Shown here one piece after another: positions 43,786 through 52,446 of a DNA stretch of 64,000 bases. Under the pieces are notes generated by a model. That model worked only from the letters and a program-made list of their open reading frames with translations, made no database searches and was not told where the DNA came from. Each line of letters begins with the position of its first letter. Position 1 is the first letter of the stretch. Made by a program: the position numbers and the translations under genes. Source of the stretch: Thermococcus sp. (GTDB taxonomy: Archaea > Methanobacteriota_B > Thermococci > Thermococcales > Thermococcaceae); assembly GCA_027075325.1 (NCBI GenBank), contig JALTBN010000051.1:63558-127557 (forward strand), read 5' to 3'.

Positions 43786-44937
43786 TTAGAGCACCTTAAC
43801 CATCTTCTCCATCCAGGGGCTTACGCGGACGCGGATGTAGCCCCTGAGCTTCTCATCCACCTCTCTATCTCCGGTATAAACCCTTATGGTACCTTTCTCG
43901 ACCTTGGAAGGGGCCGCCACGACGACGATGTTCTCCTTTGGAATCCTCCTCAGGACTTCCGCAGAGAACTGCTGGTTGCCCCTGCCGAAGAGGAAGTTCA
44001 GCCCCCCGATCACAGTGACCACTATCTTTGGGTTCCTGTCAACAAAGCGGAGGAGATCCTTTTCCGCCGCGTCCTTAACGAGGAGCCTCGCCTTTCCATT
44101 TTTGACCTCGACAACGTCCACACCCAGTAGAGTTCCGGCTATGCCGAGACGGTCCTTTATCCGCTTTACAGTCGAACCGGCGCCAAGGAAGTACACACCA
44201 TCCTCTTCGAGTATTTCCTCCGCAACGGCATCCGCTATGGCCTCAAGGGTCTCGCCCTCGTCCACCTTCTGGGCTTCTTTTGCACCCTGGATGAGGAGCT
44301 CTACCACTGGGGTGATGGCCTTGCCGTAGTGCTTCGGTCTTATCTCGTCCCGCCTGAAGGCCTCCTCATCGAGGTCCATCACGTCCCTCTCCTCAAGCCT
44401 TGCCCTTCCACGGGCAAACTCGACGAGGAGCAAAGCGGCGCTCTCAGGGGACGCGGCAAACACTCCGGAGAACATCTTAACCCCCGTGGGAACGCCGAGG
44501 ATTGGAACGCGCCTGTCAGCAACTGAATAAACGTCCCTGGCCGTCCCATCTCCCCCGGCGAAGACCAATACGTCAACTTCTTCCGCCATTTTGCCCGCGA
44601 GTTCCTTCGTGTCCTCCGATGTCGTGTCGGGTATTCTAAGGCCCTCCACCTCATGGTAGCTGATCTTTCTATGCCGGATGACCTCAAAGGGAAAACCGAA
44701 CTCCCGCAGGTAGTCCTCTCCCAATGGGCCCGGACCGGTGAGGAACCGCATTCCCCCAGATTCCTCGAAGTGGCTCAGCTCGTTCAGGAAGAGGCGCGCC
44801 ACGTCGGGGGCAACGGGCCTTGCACCCCTCTTTATGGCCTCCTCCACGACGCCGTCCGTCCCCTTGAGGGCCACCCTGCCGCCCATTCCGGCTATGGGAT
44901 TGACTATAAATCCCACTCTAACATTTTCCTCTTCCAT
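43786..44937 (-). CDS. ATP-NAD kinase/AcoX-like kinase
   Basis: A 383-residue protein. VGFIVNPIAGMGGRVALKG and VFAGGDGTARDVYS carry the NxxxG and GGDGT motifs of the NAD kinase/diacylglycerol kinase fold. The C-terminal half (GVYFLGAGSTVKRIKDRLG, TVIGGLNFLFGRGNQQFS) is typical for the ATP-NAD/AcoX group, which differs from the canonical NADK of Thermococcales. Substrate uncertain. Start at 44937 or 44943; GGGGATGA lies upstream. Confidence 0.8.
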   Translation of the reverse strand: MEEENVRVGFIVNPIAGMGGRVALKGTDGVVEEAIKRGARPVAPDVARLFLNELSHFEESGGMRFLTGPGPLGEDYLREFGFPFEVIRHRKISYHEVEGLRIPDTTSEDTKELAGKMAEEVDVLVFAGGDGTARDVYSVADRRVPILGVPTGVKMFSGVFAASPESAALLLVEFARGRARLEERDVMDLDEEAFRRDEIRPKHYGKAITPVVELLIQGAKEAQKVDEGETLEAIADAVAEEILEEDGVYFLGAGSTVKRIKDRLGIAGTLLGVDVVEVKNGKARLLVKDAAEKDLLRFVDRNPKIVVTVIGGLNFLFGRGNQQFSAEVLRRIPKENIVVVAAPSKVEKGTIRVYTGDREVDEKLRGYIRVRVSPWMEKMVKVL

Positions 44938-44983
44938 CTTCATCCCCAAAAAAGATGAAACCGGCAGGGCTTAAACCTTCCCC

Positions 44984-46435
44984 TCACCTCATGTACTTCC
45001 TGGCGAAAACCGTCAGGAACACCGCCCACATGAACGTCCCAAAAAGGGCCTCAAGTGAGGCTATAGCCCTTCCCGCACCGATGGGATGGTAGTCCCCGTA
45101 ACCAATGGTGGTCGCGGTTACGATGCTGAAGTACTCGTAGTCCAGGAGACCCATACCTCCTGAGGGCCCGGCGATGCTCTTCGTGGCCCAGAACAGGAGG
45201 GGAAAGATAAAGTTAACCGCCGCCAGCCATAGGAGAATTGGCCTTTTCCAGTCCGTGCCGTATCTGCACGTCAAATCTGCAAAGAGCCACTCAAACGCTA
45301 CCTCCAGCCGGTCGAAGAGCCTTTTCACTCCTCTCCTCTTCGACTGGAGCCGGGCCTTCCTCCTCGCCAGCATTTCAAGGTAGTAGTACCCGTCCGCCCT
45401 CTCAAAGTCCCCGCTCTTTTCCCAGCTTGTCCTTGCAAGGCGGTAGAACAGCTCTTCCGCGTTGGGGTTATTGAACCTGCAGTTTTCGACGACCATGAAG
45501 CCGCCAACGGTAAGCTCCACCGGGAGGCTGGGGAGGACGGTCATCGCCCACGTCGAGTCAACGATTAAGTGAGAACCTCTTAGGACCAGATTTCCCTGAG
45601 TAACAACGTGGATAAACTCCGGGGAGCGGAGGTGGCTTTTCGCAATTTCAACGTGACCGAACACGTCGAGGTCCTCAAGAACCAGTCTTCCAGAGAAACC
45701 GCTCACCGTGAGCCTGACGTGCCGTTTGAAGCGCGGGGAAAAGTCGAAGGAGACCCCTCTTATCACGAGCTCCCTGGCCCTAACGGCCCTGCGTCCCTCT
45801 CTGGAGATATTAACCCCGTGCTCTTCGAGAATCCTCCTCATGAGGGGGTAGCGGGTGTTTAGCCCTACCCTCCTCACGTCCCTGAGGTTTGAGATGAGTA
45901 TGAGACCCGAGACGCTCCTCTCGCCGTAGGAGCTTTCCTCACCTTCCTCAGCCCCTGTGAACCGGGTTGAGTTTATCATGAGGTACTTCACGCTGGAATC
46001 GCGGATGGATATGTGCCCGGAAAAATCCACACGAAGGACGTTCAGGCCGAATACGTTTGAGTCCTTAATCAGAAGCACCTCCAGTGCCGTTCCGTAGACG
46101 ATGAGCCTCTCAACGGTGGAGCCGATGAGTATAAGTCCCTTAACCTCAGAACCGTCCAGAATCAGGCTCTTTAAAGTTGAATCCCTGAAGACCAGCATTT
46201 TCTCACTTTTGTAATCCCTGATTGTGGCATCGTAAAGGTAAACCCCCTCGAAGTAGCTCTGCCCTGATTTCAGCCGCCTCTGAAAGGTCGTGTCCTTAAC
46301 TTCCCGGAGCTTATCTCCCAGAAGTTTCTCCCCCTCCTCAAATGAAATATGAAGGGGGCAGTATTTCGAGCCTTCAATGGATTTAAGCCTGCATTTTCGA
46401 CCATTTTTGTAAACGTAGTCACACAACACCTTCAC
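44984..46435 (-). CDS. Zinc-ribbon, beta-repeat and potassium-channel fusion protein
   Basis: A 483-residue protein with an unusual order. Residues 1-30 have CDYVYKNGRKC and YCPLH, a probable Cys3-His zinc site. Residues about 60-340 are beta-strand repeats rich in S/T/D and G resembling pentapeptide or beta-helix proteins (RDSTLKSLILDGSEVKGLIL, IRDSSVKYLMIN). The last 90 residues are a two-helix potassium channel pore (WLAAVNFIFPLLFWATK, filter TTIGYGDYHP, SLEALFGTFMWAVFL). The repeat region is probably cytoplasmic and may sense a ligand. The Cys-rich start overlaps the GNAT gene by 17 bp. Confidence 0.8.
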   Translation of the reverse strand: MKVLCDYVYKNGRKCRLKSIEGSKYCPLHISFEEGEKLLGDKLREVKDTTFQRRLKSGQSYFEGVYLYDATIRDYKSEKMLVFRDSTLKSLILDGSEVKGLILIGSTVERLIVYGTALEVLLIKDSNVFGLNVLRVDFSGHISIRDSSVKYLMINSTRFTGAEEGEESSYGERSVSGLILISNLRDVRRVGLNTRYPLMRRILEEHGVNISREGRRAVRARELVIRGVSFDFSPRFKRHVRLTVSGFSGRLVLEDLDVFGHVEIAKSHLRSPEFIHVVTQGNLVLRGSHLIVDSTWAMTVLPSLPVELTVGGFMVVENCRFNNPNAEELFYRLARTSWEKSGDFERADGYYYLEMLARRKARLQSKRRGVKRLFDRLEVAFEWLFADLTCRYGTDWKRPILLWLAAVNFIFPLLFWATKSIAGPSGGMGLLDYEYFSIVTATTIGYGDYHPIGAGRAIASLEALFGTFMWAVFLTVFARKYMR

Positions 46436-46964
46436 CGTCCCTGAAGCGCTCGTATAGCAGGACGTCGACGAACCCCTCCCCCGGAACGTACTGATGTCTC
46501 CTCAACCTCCCGGCCCTCCTGAAGCCGTTGCTCTCAAGGATCGCTATGGAAGGCCTGTTGGTCTCATAGACGCTGGCGTAAACCTTACGCAGGTTGAGCC
46601 ACTCGAAGGCGTAGACCAGAGCCAGAGCAACGGCTTCGGTCCCGTAGCCCTTCCTCCAGTGCTCAGGGCCAAGGAAATAGCCTATCTCCGCATTCCTGCT
46701 CTGGAAATCAATGTTGTGCAGTCCAACGAGGCCAACCAGGTGTCTCTGTTCCCTCGTGACTATGGAGAACACCTTCTCCCGAACCTTGTTTCTGCGAATT
46801 GTTTCATACCATTCGAGCTCGTCCTCATAGAAGAAGACCTCATGGGGCTTGAGGAGGTGCCTTCTAACCCTCCTGTCATTGTACCACTTCCACAACGTGG
46901 GTATGTCCTCCCTCATGGGAACCGACAGAGCAACCCTGGTACCTTCCAACACTACGGGCCTCAT
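46419..46964 (-). CDS. GNAT acetyltransferase (RimJ/RimL-like)
   Basis: A 181-residue acetyltransferase. The acetyl-CoA binding motif A is EIGYFLGPEHWRKGYGTEAVAL (Q/R-x-x-G-x-G/A), followed by RKVYASVYETNRPSIAILESNGF and the late GRLRRHQYVPGEGFVDVLLYERF, as in ribosomal protein or spermidine N-acetyltransferases. Acceptor unknown. The ATG at 46964 follows GGTGCACGGA. It precedes and overlaps the channel gene in the same direction. Confidence 0.85.
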   Translation of the reverse strand: MRPVVLEGTRVALSVPMREDIPTLWKWYNDRRVRRHLLKPHEVFFYEDELEWYETIRRNKVREKVFSIVTREQRHLVGLVGLHNIDFQSRNAEIGYFLGPEHWRKGYGTEAVALALVYAFEWLNLRKVYASVYETNRPSIAILESNGFRRAGRLRRHQYVPGEGFVDVLLYERFRDGEGVV

Positions 46965-46978
46965 TCCGTGCACCTTAA

Positions 46979-46986
46979 GTTTAAAA
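46979..46986 (+). promoter_or_regulatory. TATA box of a leaderless regulator gene
   Basis: AGTTTAAA centred about 27 bp before the ATG at 47010, with no ribosome binding site between, indicating a leaderless mRNA. Confidence 0.55.
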
Positions 46987-47009
46987 GTTCCTTTCCGTAT
47001 TTAACTTTG

Positions 47010-47987
47010 ATGGAGAGGGAAAAACTGGTCAGGGCCGTGTCCAACATATTTCAGAGTGCAGGATTCAGGGTCGCCCTGGTTGAACTGAGGGGCGGTTGCT
47101 TCGATATCGTGGCCAGCGGGCGCTTTCTTCTCCTCTTCGTCAAGGTGTCCCTGAACATCGATACCGTGAACGAGGAGCAGGCAAACGACTTAAAGCGCCT
47201 ATCCCGCGTCTTCAACGCTTCGCCCCTTATAGTGGGCCTTAGAACGAAGAACGGGGAGCTGGAGGAGGGTGTTGTCTACGAACGCTTCGGAATCTACGCC
47301 CTCAACCCCGCAACCCTCCGTGCCGTCCTCCAGGAGGGAGAGCTCCCGGCGATATTCGCTGAGAGGGGCGGCTTCTACGTCAGTGTTGATGGTAGGCTTC
47401 TCAAAGAGCTCCGCGAGAAGAACGGCTACTCCGTTGGGGAGCTTGCCGCCATACTCGGGGTTTCAAGGAAAAGCCTCCTGAACTACGAGCGTGGTGAGCA
47501 GGCGGTCTCCATAGACGTCGCTATTAGAATGGAGGAACTGTTCAACGAACCCATTGCCCGCCCCATAGACGTCCTCAGGGCAAAGGTGGAGGCTGAGCTG
47601 AGCTCAAAACCGGAAACGCCGCTGGAGAAGGAGGTTTTTGAAGGGCTCGAGCGGCTTGGACTGGGCGTCGTCAAGGTCAAAAGGGCCCCATTCAACGCGC
47701 TTTCAAAGGAAAACGAGTTCACAATCCTAACCGGAATAGATGAGAAGAAGACGCGCTCCACGGTTAAGAGGGCCGAGATGGTGGCGGAGGTCGGGAGAAT
47801 AATCAACACCGACGGCCTCTTTGTGCTCGAAAGAACCAAGACGGAGGTAATCTCGGAGATCCCGCTTATACCGAAGGAAAGCCTCAGGGAAATCCGGGAC
47901 GCTGACGAGCTGGTTGAGATGATCGAGGAGCTGAAAAAGAGAGTTAGTGAGAGAAAGTCGAATTCAGACGTTCCTTTATCCGAATAA
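47010..47987 (+). CDS. Archaeal HTH-type transcriptional regulator
   Basis: A 325-residue protein with an N-terminal alpha/beta domain (about 1-125), an XRE-type HTH (LKELREKNGYSVGELAAILGVSRKSLLNYERG, about residues 131-162) and a C-terminal domain with KRAPFNALSKENEF and ISEIPLIPKESLREI. This layout matches the conserved euryarchaeal putative HTH regulator family. Targets unknown. It starts at ATG 47010 about 27 bp after a TATA box. Its end overlaps the convergent HD gene by 12 bp. Confidence 0.82.
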   Translation: MEREKLVRAVSNIFQSAGFRVALVELRGGCFDIVASGRFLLLFVKVSLNIDTVNEEQANDLKRLSRVFNASPLIVGLRTKNGELEEGVVYERFGIYALNPATLRAVLQEGELPAIFAERGGFYVSVDGRLLKELREKNGYSVGELAAILGVSRKSLLNYERGEQAVSIDVAIRMEELFNEPIARPIDVLRAKVEAELSSKPETPLEKEVFEGLERLGLGVVKVKRAPFNALSKENEFTILTGIDEKKTRSTVKRAEMVAEVGRIINTDGLFVLERTKTEVISEIPLIPKESLREIRDADELVEMIEELKKRVSERKSNSDVPLSE

Positions 47988-49220
47988 AACTTTTCTCCAC
48001 ACCCTTCTAACATCTTCGACGTACCTCGCGGGGGACGCGATGAGAACGGCCCAGCGTGGTGTCTGCCTTCTCTTGAGGGCATTGGCGAGCGGAGTTACCT
48101 TCGTCAGGGGCTGGACTTCGCCGTTTTCCAGAAGAACACCTATCTCAGTCGACTTCAGCCTGGGTTCGCTCAGCATCAGATCCGCTATACTGAATTCCAG
48201 GATTACCTCCCCTTCCTTTGCCCCGACGGCATCCGCCAGGAGCCTCTCTATCTCCTGCCGCCTCTTGACGTTCCGATACGCAGTTAGGAGCTCCCTCTTC
48301 TCGTCCGCGCTGAGTTCATCGGCCCCGGCCAGAACCGCCGCCTTGTAGAGGTCGCGGTACTTTATCTTTCTCACCATCTCCGCTGGATATCCCTCAAGGT
48401 CCTCAAGCTCGACGAGAACCCTGCAGTCTATCATCTTCCAGAAGTCCCACAGATGGTCCTGTTCCAGAGCCGATTCGAGAGCCCTGGTAAGCATCCCCTC
48501 GGCTATCTTAACGGTGTGGTGGAAGTAGACGCGGGAATACATGAGGGAGCGCGCCACCATCATGCCCTCAACTGCTTCTATTCCCTTTTCCTCCACCATA
48601 AGCTCTCCGTTGTGTACCGTGAGAACCTTGAGAAGCCTTTCAAGGTCGATTATGCCGTGGGCGACCCCCGTGTAGTGCGCGTCCCTTATGAGGTAGTCTA
48701 TCTGGTCAACGTCAACGTCTCCGTGGAGGGCCTGACCGACGTACTTCTTCCTGTGCCTCCCAAAGACGAGCTCCGCGACCTCTTCCGGCGACACACCGTA
48801 CTCCTTCAAGATGTCCGGTATAGCCCCCCCGCCGTTGCCGTCGGTTATGTCTATTCTCCCCAGGATTATGTCCTGTCCGAGGCGCATGTGGTCGTGTTCC
48901 CTCGTGTAGTGCTTGTAGATGCTCTCAAAGGTGTGGCTGAAGGGGCCGTGACCGATGTCGTGGAGCAGGGCCGCTATCTCAAGGACAATGGCGTCATCTC
49001 TCTCAAGCCCCAGTTCCCCGGAGAGTCTCCTCGCAACGTTCCAAGCGCCGAGCGAGTGCTCAAAGCGCGTATGGTTGGCGCCGGGGTAGACCAGGTAAGC
49101 AAGGCCGAGCTGTTTTATGTTTCTGAGCCTCTGGAACTCCGGCGTTTTAACGAGGTCGAGGATAACACCGTCAATTTTCATACTGCCGTGTATCCCGTCG
49201 TGAATTATCTTTCCGGACAT
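47976..49220 (-). CDS. HD-domain phosphohydrolase (dNTPase-like)
   Basis: A 414-residue protein. Metal-binding motifs are H...HD...D: TRFEHSLGAWNVA, LLHDIGHGPFSHTFE and DVDVDQIDYLIRDA. These match the SAMHD1/dGTPase-like family found in many archaea. The start at 49220 is chosen because GGTGAGGGAG precedes it and a TTTATAC TATA box at 49251-49257 would give a transcript starting near 49229; more upstream starts would lie at or before that point. Convergent with the regulator gene. Confidence 0.85.
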   Translation of the reverse strand: MSGKIIHDGIHGSMKIDGVILDLVKTPEFQRLRNIKQLGLAYLVYPGANHTRFEHSLGAWNVARRLSGELGLERDDAIVLEIAALLHDIGHGPFSHTFESIYKHYTREHDHMRLGQDIILGRIDITDGNGGGAIPDILKEYGVSPEEVAELVFGRHRKKYVGQALHGDVDVDQIDYLIRDAHYTGVAHGIIDLERLLKVLTVHNGELMVEEKGIEAVEGMMVARSLMYSRVYFHHTVKIAEGMLTRALESALEQDHLWDFWKMIDCRVLVELEDLEGYPAEMVRKIKYRDLYKAAVLAGADELSADEKRELLTAYRNVKRRQEIERLLADAVGAKEGEVILEFSIADLMLSEPRLKSTEIGVLLENGEVQPLTKVTPLANALKRRQTPRWAVLIASPARYVEDVRRVWRKVLFG

Positions 49221-49437
49221 CTCCCTCACCGGAGAGGTTTTTACAGCCATGTATAAATCCTTTTCCATTGGGGCTCATCCAAAACCTCCAGAATTCCAGA
49301 TAGGGTTGAGAACAGAAAGAGCAGGGAAAAAAGTCAAAGGACGTCACTTGTATTTTCCTTCAAGCTGGAGCTGCTTTATCTTGGCGGTTAGTCCCCTGAC
49401 CAGTGCCATGTTATAAATCCCTTTCCGTCCATCTGGT

Positions 49438-49454
49438 TATCACCGGTGGTGTTT
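49438..49454. promoter_or_regulatory. Thermococcales glycolytic motif (Tgr/TrmBL1 site) at pgk
   Basis: TATCAC-CGGTG-GTGTTT matches TATCAC-N5-GTGATA with one perfect half and four of six in the other. It lies about 10 bp upstream of the TTTTTAAC TATA box (49463-49470) of pgk, the activator position in the Tgr model, consistent with higher expression under gluconeogenic growth. Confidence 0.8.
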
Positions 49455-49515
49455 AGAATACTTTTTAACATGTGCTGGTTTACTATGCAGCGATGGGGTT
49501 ACGGCCGGTGATAGC

Positions 49516-50748
49516 ATGTTCAGGCTCACGGATTTCACCTATGAAGACAAAACAGTGTTTCTGAGGGCGGACCTCAACTCCCCCGTAGAGAACGGGAGGA
49601 TAACCAGCGATGCCCGCTTTAGAGCGGTTCTTCCGACAATCCGGCATCTCCTCAACGATGGAGCAAAGGTTGTCATAGCGACCCACCAGAGCAGGCCCTA
49701 CAAGGGGGACTACACAACAACTGAGGAGCACGCTGAAATCCTTGGCAGGCTCCTCGGTCAGGAGGTAGAATACGTTGAGGATATCCTCGGAAAGTACGCG
49801 AGGGAGAGGATAAGAGCCCTGAAACCAGGGGAGGCGATAATTCTTGAAAACCTCCGCTTCTCCGCGGAGGAGGTCTTCTACAAACCCCTTGAGGAGTGCG
49901 AGAGGACCTTCTTCGTGAGAAAGCTCGCGCCGCTCATCGACCACGTTGTAAACGACGCCTTTGCCGCCGCCCACCGAAGTCAGCCCTCCCTTGTTGGTTT
50001 TGCACGGCTGAAGCCCATGATAATGGGGAAACTGATGGAGGAGGAGATTGACGCGCTCAGCAGGGCCTACGAGAGCGACGAGAGGCCGAGGGTCTACGTC
50101 CTGGGGGGTGCAAAGGTTGATGATTCCCTCCGTGTTGCCGAGAACGTTCTGAGGAGCGGAAGAGCTGACCTTATACTCACCGGCGGCCTCGTGGGACAGA
50201 TATTCACCTTAGCGAAGGGCTTTGACCTTGGGGATACCAACATAGAGTTCCTCCACAGAAATGGCCTTCTTGGGCTGGTTGACTGGGCCGAGAAAATACT
50301 TGACGAGTTCTACCCGTACGTCAGAACCCCCGTCGATTTTGCCGTAGATTACCGCGGAGAGCGTCTTGAGGTCGACTTATTGAGCGGCGAAAAGAAGCTC
50401 TTCGATAAAAACCCAATCCTCGACATAGGTTCCCGCACTGTGGAGAAGTACCGTGAGATTCTGATGGATGCGAGGATAATTGTTGCAAACGGACCGATGG
50501 GTGTCTTTGAGATGGAAGACTTTGCCGCAGGCACCGTTGGAGTTTTTCGGGCAATAGGTGAGAGCCCGGCATTTTCGGTGGTCGGTGGAGGGCATTCAAT
50601 AGCGAGCATCTACCGGTACAGCATCACCGGAATAAGCCACGTCTCGACGGGCGGCGGCGCGATGCTGAGCTTTTTCGCAGGGGAGAGACTGCCGGTGCTG
50701 GAGGCCCTCAAAATAAGCTATGAGAGGTTTAAGGGGTACGGACGGTGA
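49516..50748 (+). CDS. pgk: Phosphoglycerate kinase
   Basis: A 410-residue two-lobe kinase: VFLRADLNSPVENGRI near the N-terminus (substrate Asp/Asn), ENLRFSAEE, LGGAKVDDSLRV, NGPMGVFEMEDFAAGT and VVGGGHSIASIYRY, the nucleotide-binding GGG loop. It interconverts 1,3-bisphosphoglycerate and 3-phosphoglycerate; in Thermococcales, where GAPOR bypasses this step in glycolysis, it acts mainly in gluconeogenesis. GGTGATAGC precedes the ATG. The upstream Tgr motif supports that regulation. Confidence 0.95.
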   Translation: MFRLTDFTYEDKTVFLRADLNSPVENGRITSDARFRAVLPTIRHLLNDGAKVVIATHQSRPYKGDYTTTEEHAEILGRLLGQEVEYVEDILGKYARERIRALKPGEAIILENLRFSAEEVFYKPLEECERTFFVRKLAPLIDHVVNDAFAAAHRSQPSLVGFARLKPMIMGKLMEEEIDALSRAYESDERPRVYVLGGAKVDDSLRVAENVLRSGRADLILTGGLVGQIFTLAKGFDLGDTNIEFLHRNGLLGLVDWAEKILDEFYPYVRTPVDFAVDYRGERLEVDLLSGEKKLFDKNPILDIGSRTVEKYREILMDARIIVANGPMGVFEMEDFAAGTVGVFRAIGESPAFSVVGGGHSIASIYRYSITGISHVSTGGGAMLSFFAGERLPVLEALKISYERFKGYGR

Positions 50749-50855
50749 GGTTTCCGCCATAACCGCTCTTTATCTCTCTCATCAGTACCTTAATCAGATT
50801 ATTCCATACCCCGCCGTCTTCTTCATTTTCCCGTGGTATACGCCCCAGCGACAGC

Positions 50856-51326
50856 TCATTCTCTCCTCTCAGGCATCTCTCCGAGAAGAATCAGCCTCAC
50901 CCTCTTGCTGAACTCGGCAAACTCCCTCGCAAGGGCTTTCCTCTGTTCATCGTCCAGCTCGGTGATTGAGTTGAACACTTCCCTCAGCACTTCAGTCATC
51001 TCCCTTCCCCCGAGCCTCGCGAACTCCTTAAAGCGTTTTGAGAGCTCAAGAACCTCCTCCAGCTCGTCGGAGTGCTCCTCAAGGTACCTTTTCCCGGCTT
51101 CAGTCGCTCTATATATCCTCTTCTCGCGCTTCCCCTCTCCAACGGGCTCTATCAGACCCCGCCTCCTGAGGGAAGACAGTATCGGATAAACCGTTCCGGG
51201 GCTCGGGTGGGGGATTCCATAAACCTTCTCCAGCTCACTCATCAGTCTGTATCCGTGCATTGGAGTTTCAGTGAGCATTTTGAGTATTAGGAGCTTGAGG
51301 TGCCCCCTGAAATTCGGCTTTTCCAT
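50856..51326 (-). CDS. PadR-family transcriptional regulator
   Basis: A 156-residue winged-helix protein: LKLLILKMLTETPMHGYRLMSELEKVYG, then GTVYPILSSLRRRGLIEPVGEGKREKRIYRATEAGKRYL, the PadR wing, then a dimerising helix. ATG 51326 follows GGTGACCGCT. An inverted repeat at 51335-51358 lies between the TATA (TTTATAA, about 51361) and the start, so it should repress itself. The same repeat precedes the ferredoxin gene upstream. Confidence 0.9.
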   Translation of the reverse strand: MEKPNFRGHLKLLILKMLTETPMHGYRLMSELEKVYGIPHPSPGTVYPILSSLRRRGLIEPVGEGKREKRIYRATEAGKRYLEEHSDELEEVLELSKRFKEFARLGGREMTEVLREVFNSITELDDEQRKALAREFAEFSKRVRLILLGEMPERRE

Positions 51327-51334
51327 AGCGGTCA

Positions 51335-51358
51335 CCAATATATCGATCGACATGTTGG
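51335..51358. promoter_or_regulatory. PadR operator at its own promoter
   Basis: CCAATATAT-N6-ACATGTTGG: a 24-bp interrupted inverted repeat just downstream of the padR TATA, with each arm one base changed from the copy at 51830-51853. Confidence 0.7.
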
Positions 51359-51371
51359 GGTTATAAACTTT

Positions 51372-51785
51372 TCAGTTGTTCTTCCTGAACCTTTCACCGT
51401 GCTCCTTCCTGAAAACGAACCTTACTCCATACTTTTTCTTAAAGGGGAGTTTGAGCGCGTTGTAGAGCAAAACGAATGCCGGATGCCTGACTGGCTTTTC
51501 GACGGGCCTAAGCGCCCCCGTTGGACAGGCCTGAACGCAGATGTAGCACTTCCTGCAGTTTTCAGGGTTCGCCATAAACGGCCTGAGCCTCACCTTATAC
51601 CTCACCCCAAAGAGGCTCACCTTCATTGGAACCACTTCCCATATCCTGTCACTAAACGGGCACACGAAGATGCATTCCTCCCCACCCCCGCAGATGGGGT
51701 AGTGTATGATGAGGGGGGCCATCCCCTTCATCTTCTCATAGTACTGCCTCCAGTCCGGCACATCCTCAGGTTCAGTGTTGCCCAT
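51372..51785 (-). CDS. Ferredoxin-like protein with one 4Fe-4S motif and extra Cys
   Basis: A 137-residue protein. CRKCYICVQACPTGA is a complete CxxCxxCxxxCP [4Fe-4S] motif; an earlier ICGGGEECIFVCPF (three Cys) may hold part of a second cluster. The C-terminal third is basic (LPFKKKYGVRFVFRKEHGERF). Probably a soluble redox carrier. GGGAGGGTGAGCTC precedes the ATG. Its operator at 51830-51853 and its place next to padR indicate control by that regulator. Confidence 0.8.
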   Translation of the reverse strand: MGNTEPEDVPDWRQYYEKMKGMAPLIIHYPICGGGEECIFVCPFSDRIWEVVPMKVSLFGVRYKVRLRPFMANPENCRKCYICVQACPTGALRPVEKPVRHPAFVLLYNALKLPFKKKYGVRFVFRKEHGERFRKNN

Positions 51786-51829
51786 GAGCTCACCCTCCCA
51801 GGATATTCATCCTTTAGACATGTTTTATT

Positions 51830-51853
51830 CCAACATATCGACAAATATGTTGG
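51830..51853. promoter_or_regulatory. PadR operator at the ferredoxin promoter
   Basis: CCAACATAT-N6-ATATGTTGG is a perfect interrupted inverted repeat (24 bp in all) immediately upstream of the AATAAAAC TATA-like element of the ferredoxin gene. Confidence 0.75.
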
Positions 51854-52017
51854 TTAAAAGCTTTGCGGTTATTCTCCTTGTAGAACAGGGATGGTTATGA
51901 GCTAGCAAGGGACAATGGCCCCTGAGAACCGCGTGCTCCGTACCGTTCGCATCCTGCCGATGGCGTTCTTGGTAAACCTTTTTACCTCCTTTCTTGCTTA
52001 TCCTTTTTGGTGATAAC

Positions 52018-52446
52018 ATGAGGCTTGTTCTTAAGCCCCTCTTCGAGGCCGAACTGCCGGCTGGCTTTGAGGAAATCATTCGAGAAAAACTGACCGGAAA
52101 GGAGGTAAGAACCGGCGAGACAGTTGATATTGATCTTCTGGGAAAGCCCCTCCGTTTTAAGGTCCTCCTCGCCGATCCGTCTCCTTCAAAGGTCAGCAGA
52201 ACAGCGAGGATTGAGCTCTCAACCTCTAAGATCAACGAGGTGACGCTTGAGTTTGAACGAGACGTAAGCGATTCTATCCCGTTTGAGGGTGGGTTCGTGA
52301 TCATCCTCGGAAATGAGGTTCGGATACTGAACCGAAACGGGCAAAAAGTTTATAGCCGGGAGTTCGAGAACCTGAAGAAGGTTAGGGCTGCCGAAGGGAG
52401 GGTGGTGATAGTCCATGGGAACAAAGTCACGGTCGTTGAGCCTTGA
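52018..52446 (+). CDS. Uncharacterised beta-rich protein
   Basis: A 142-residue protein starting MRLVLKPLFEAELPAGFEE. Strands such as VDIDLLGKPLRFKVLLADPSP and GGFVIILGNEVRILNRNG recall the N-terminal substrate domain of the AAA ATPase VAT/Cdc48, but the match is weak. GGTGATAAC precedes the ATG. Its 3' end overlaps the start of nth by 32 bp, so the two are probably transcribed together. Confidence 0.65.
   Translation: MRLVLKPLFEAELPAGFEEIIREKLTGKEVRTGETVDIDLLGKPLRFKVLLADPSPSKVSRTARIELSTSKINEVTLEFERDVSDSIPFEGGFVIILGNEVRILNRNGQKVYSREFENLKKVRAAEGRVVIVHGNKVTVVEP

Noticed and set aside
46494-47009. An N-terminal extension of the HTH regulator opposite the GNAT gene
   Set aside because: The extension is antisense to a good acetyltransferase gene and lacks family similarity; TATA placement favours 47010.
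49344-49409. A 21-codon minus-strand frame (MALVRGLTAKIKQLQLEGKYK)
   Set aside because: TTTATAAC lies only a few bp before the ATG, so transcription would start inside the frame, and no ribosome site precedes it. Probably a gene-end fragment or chance frame.
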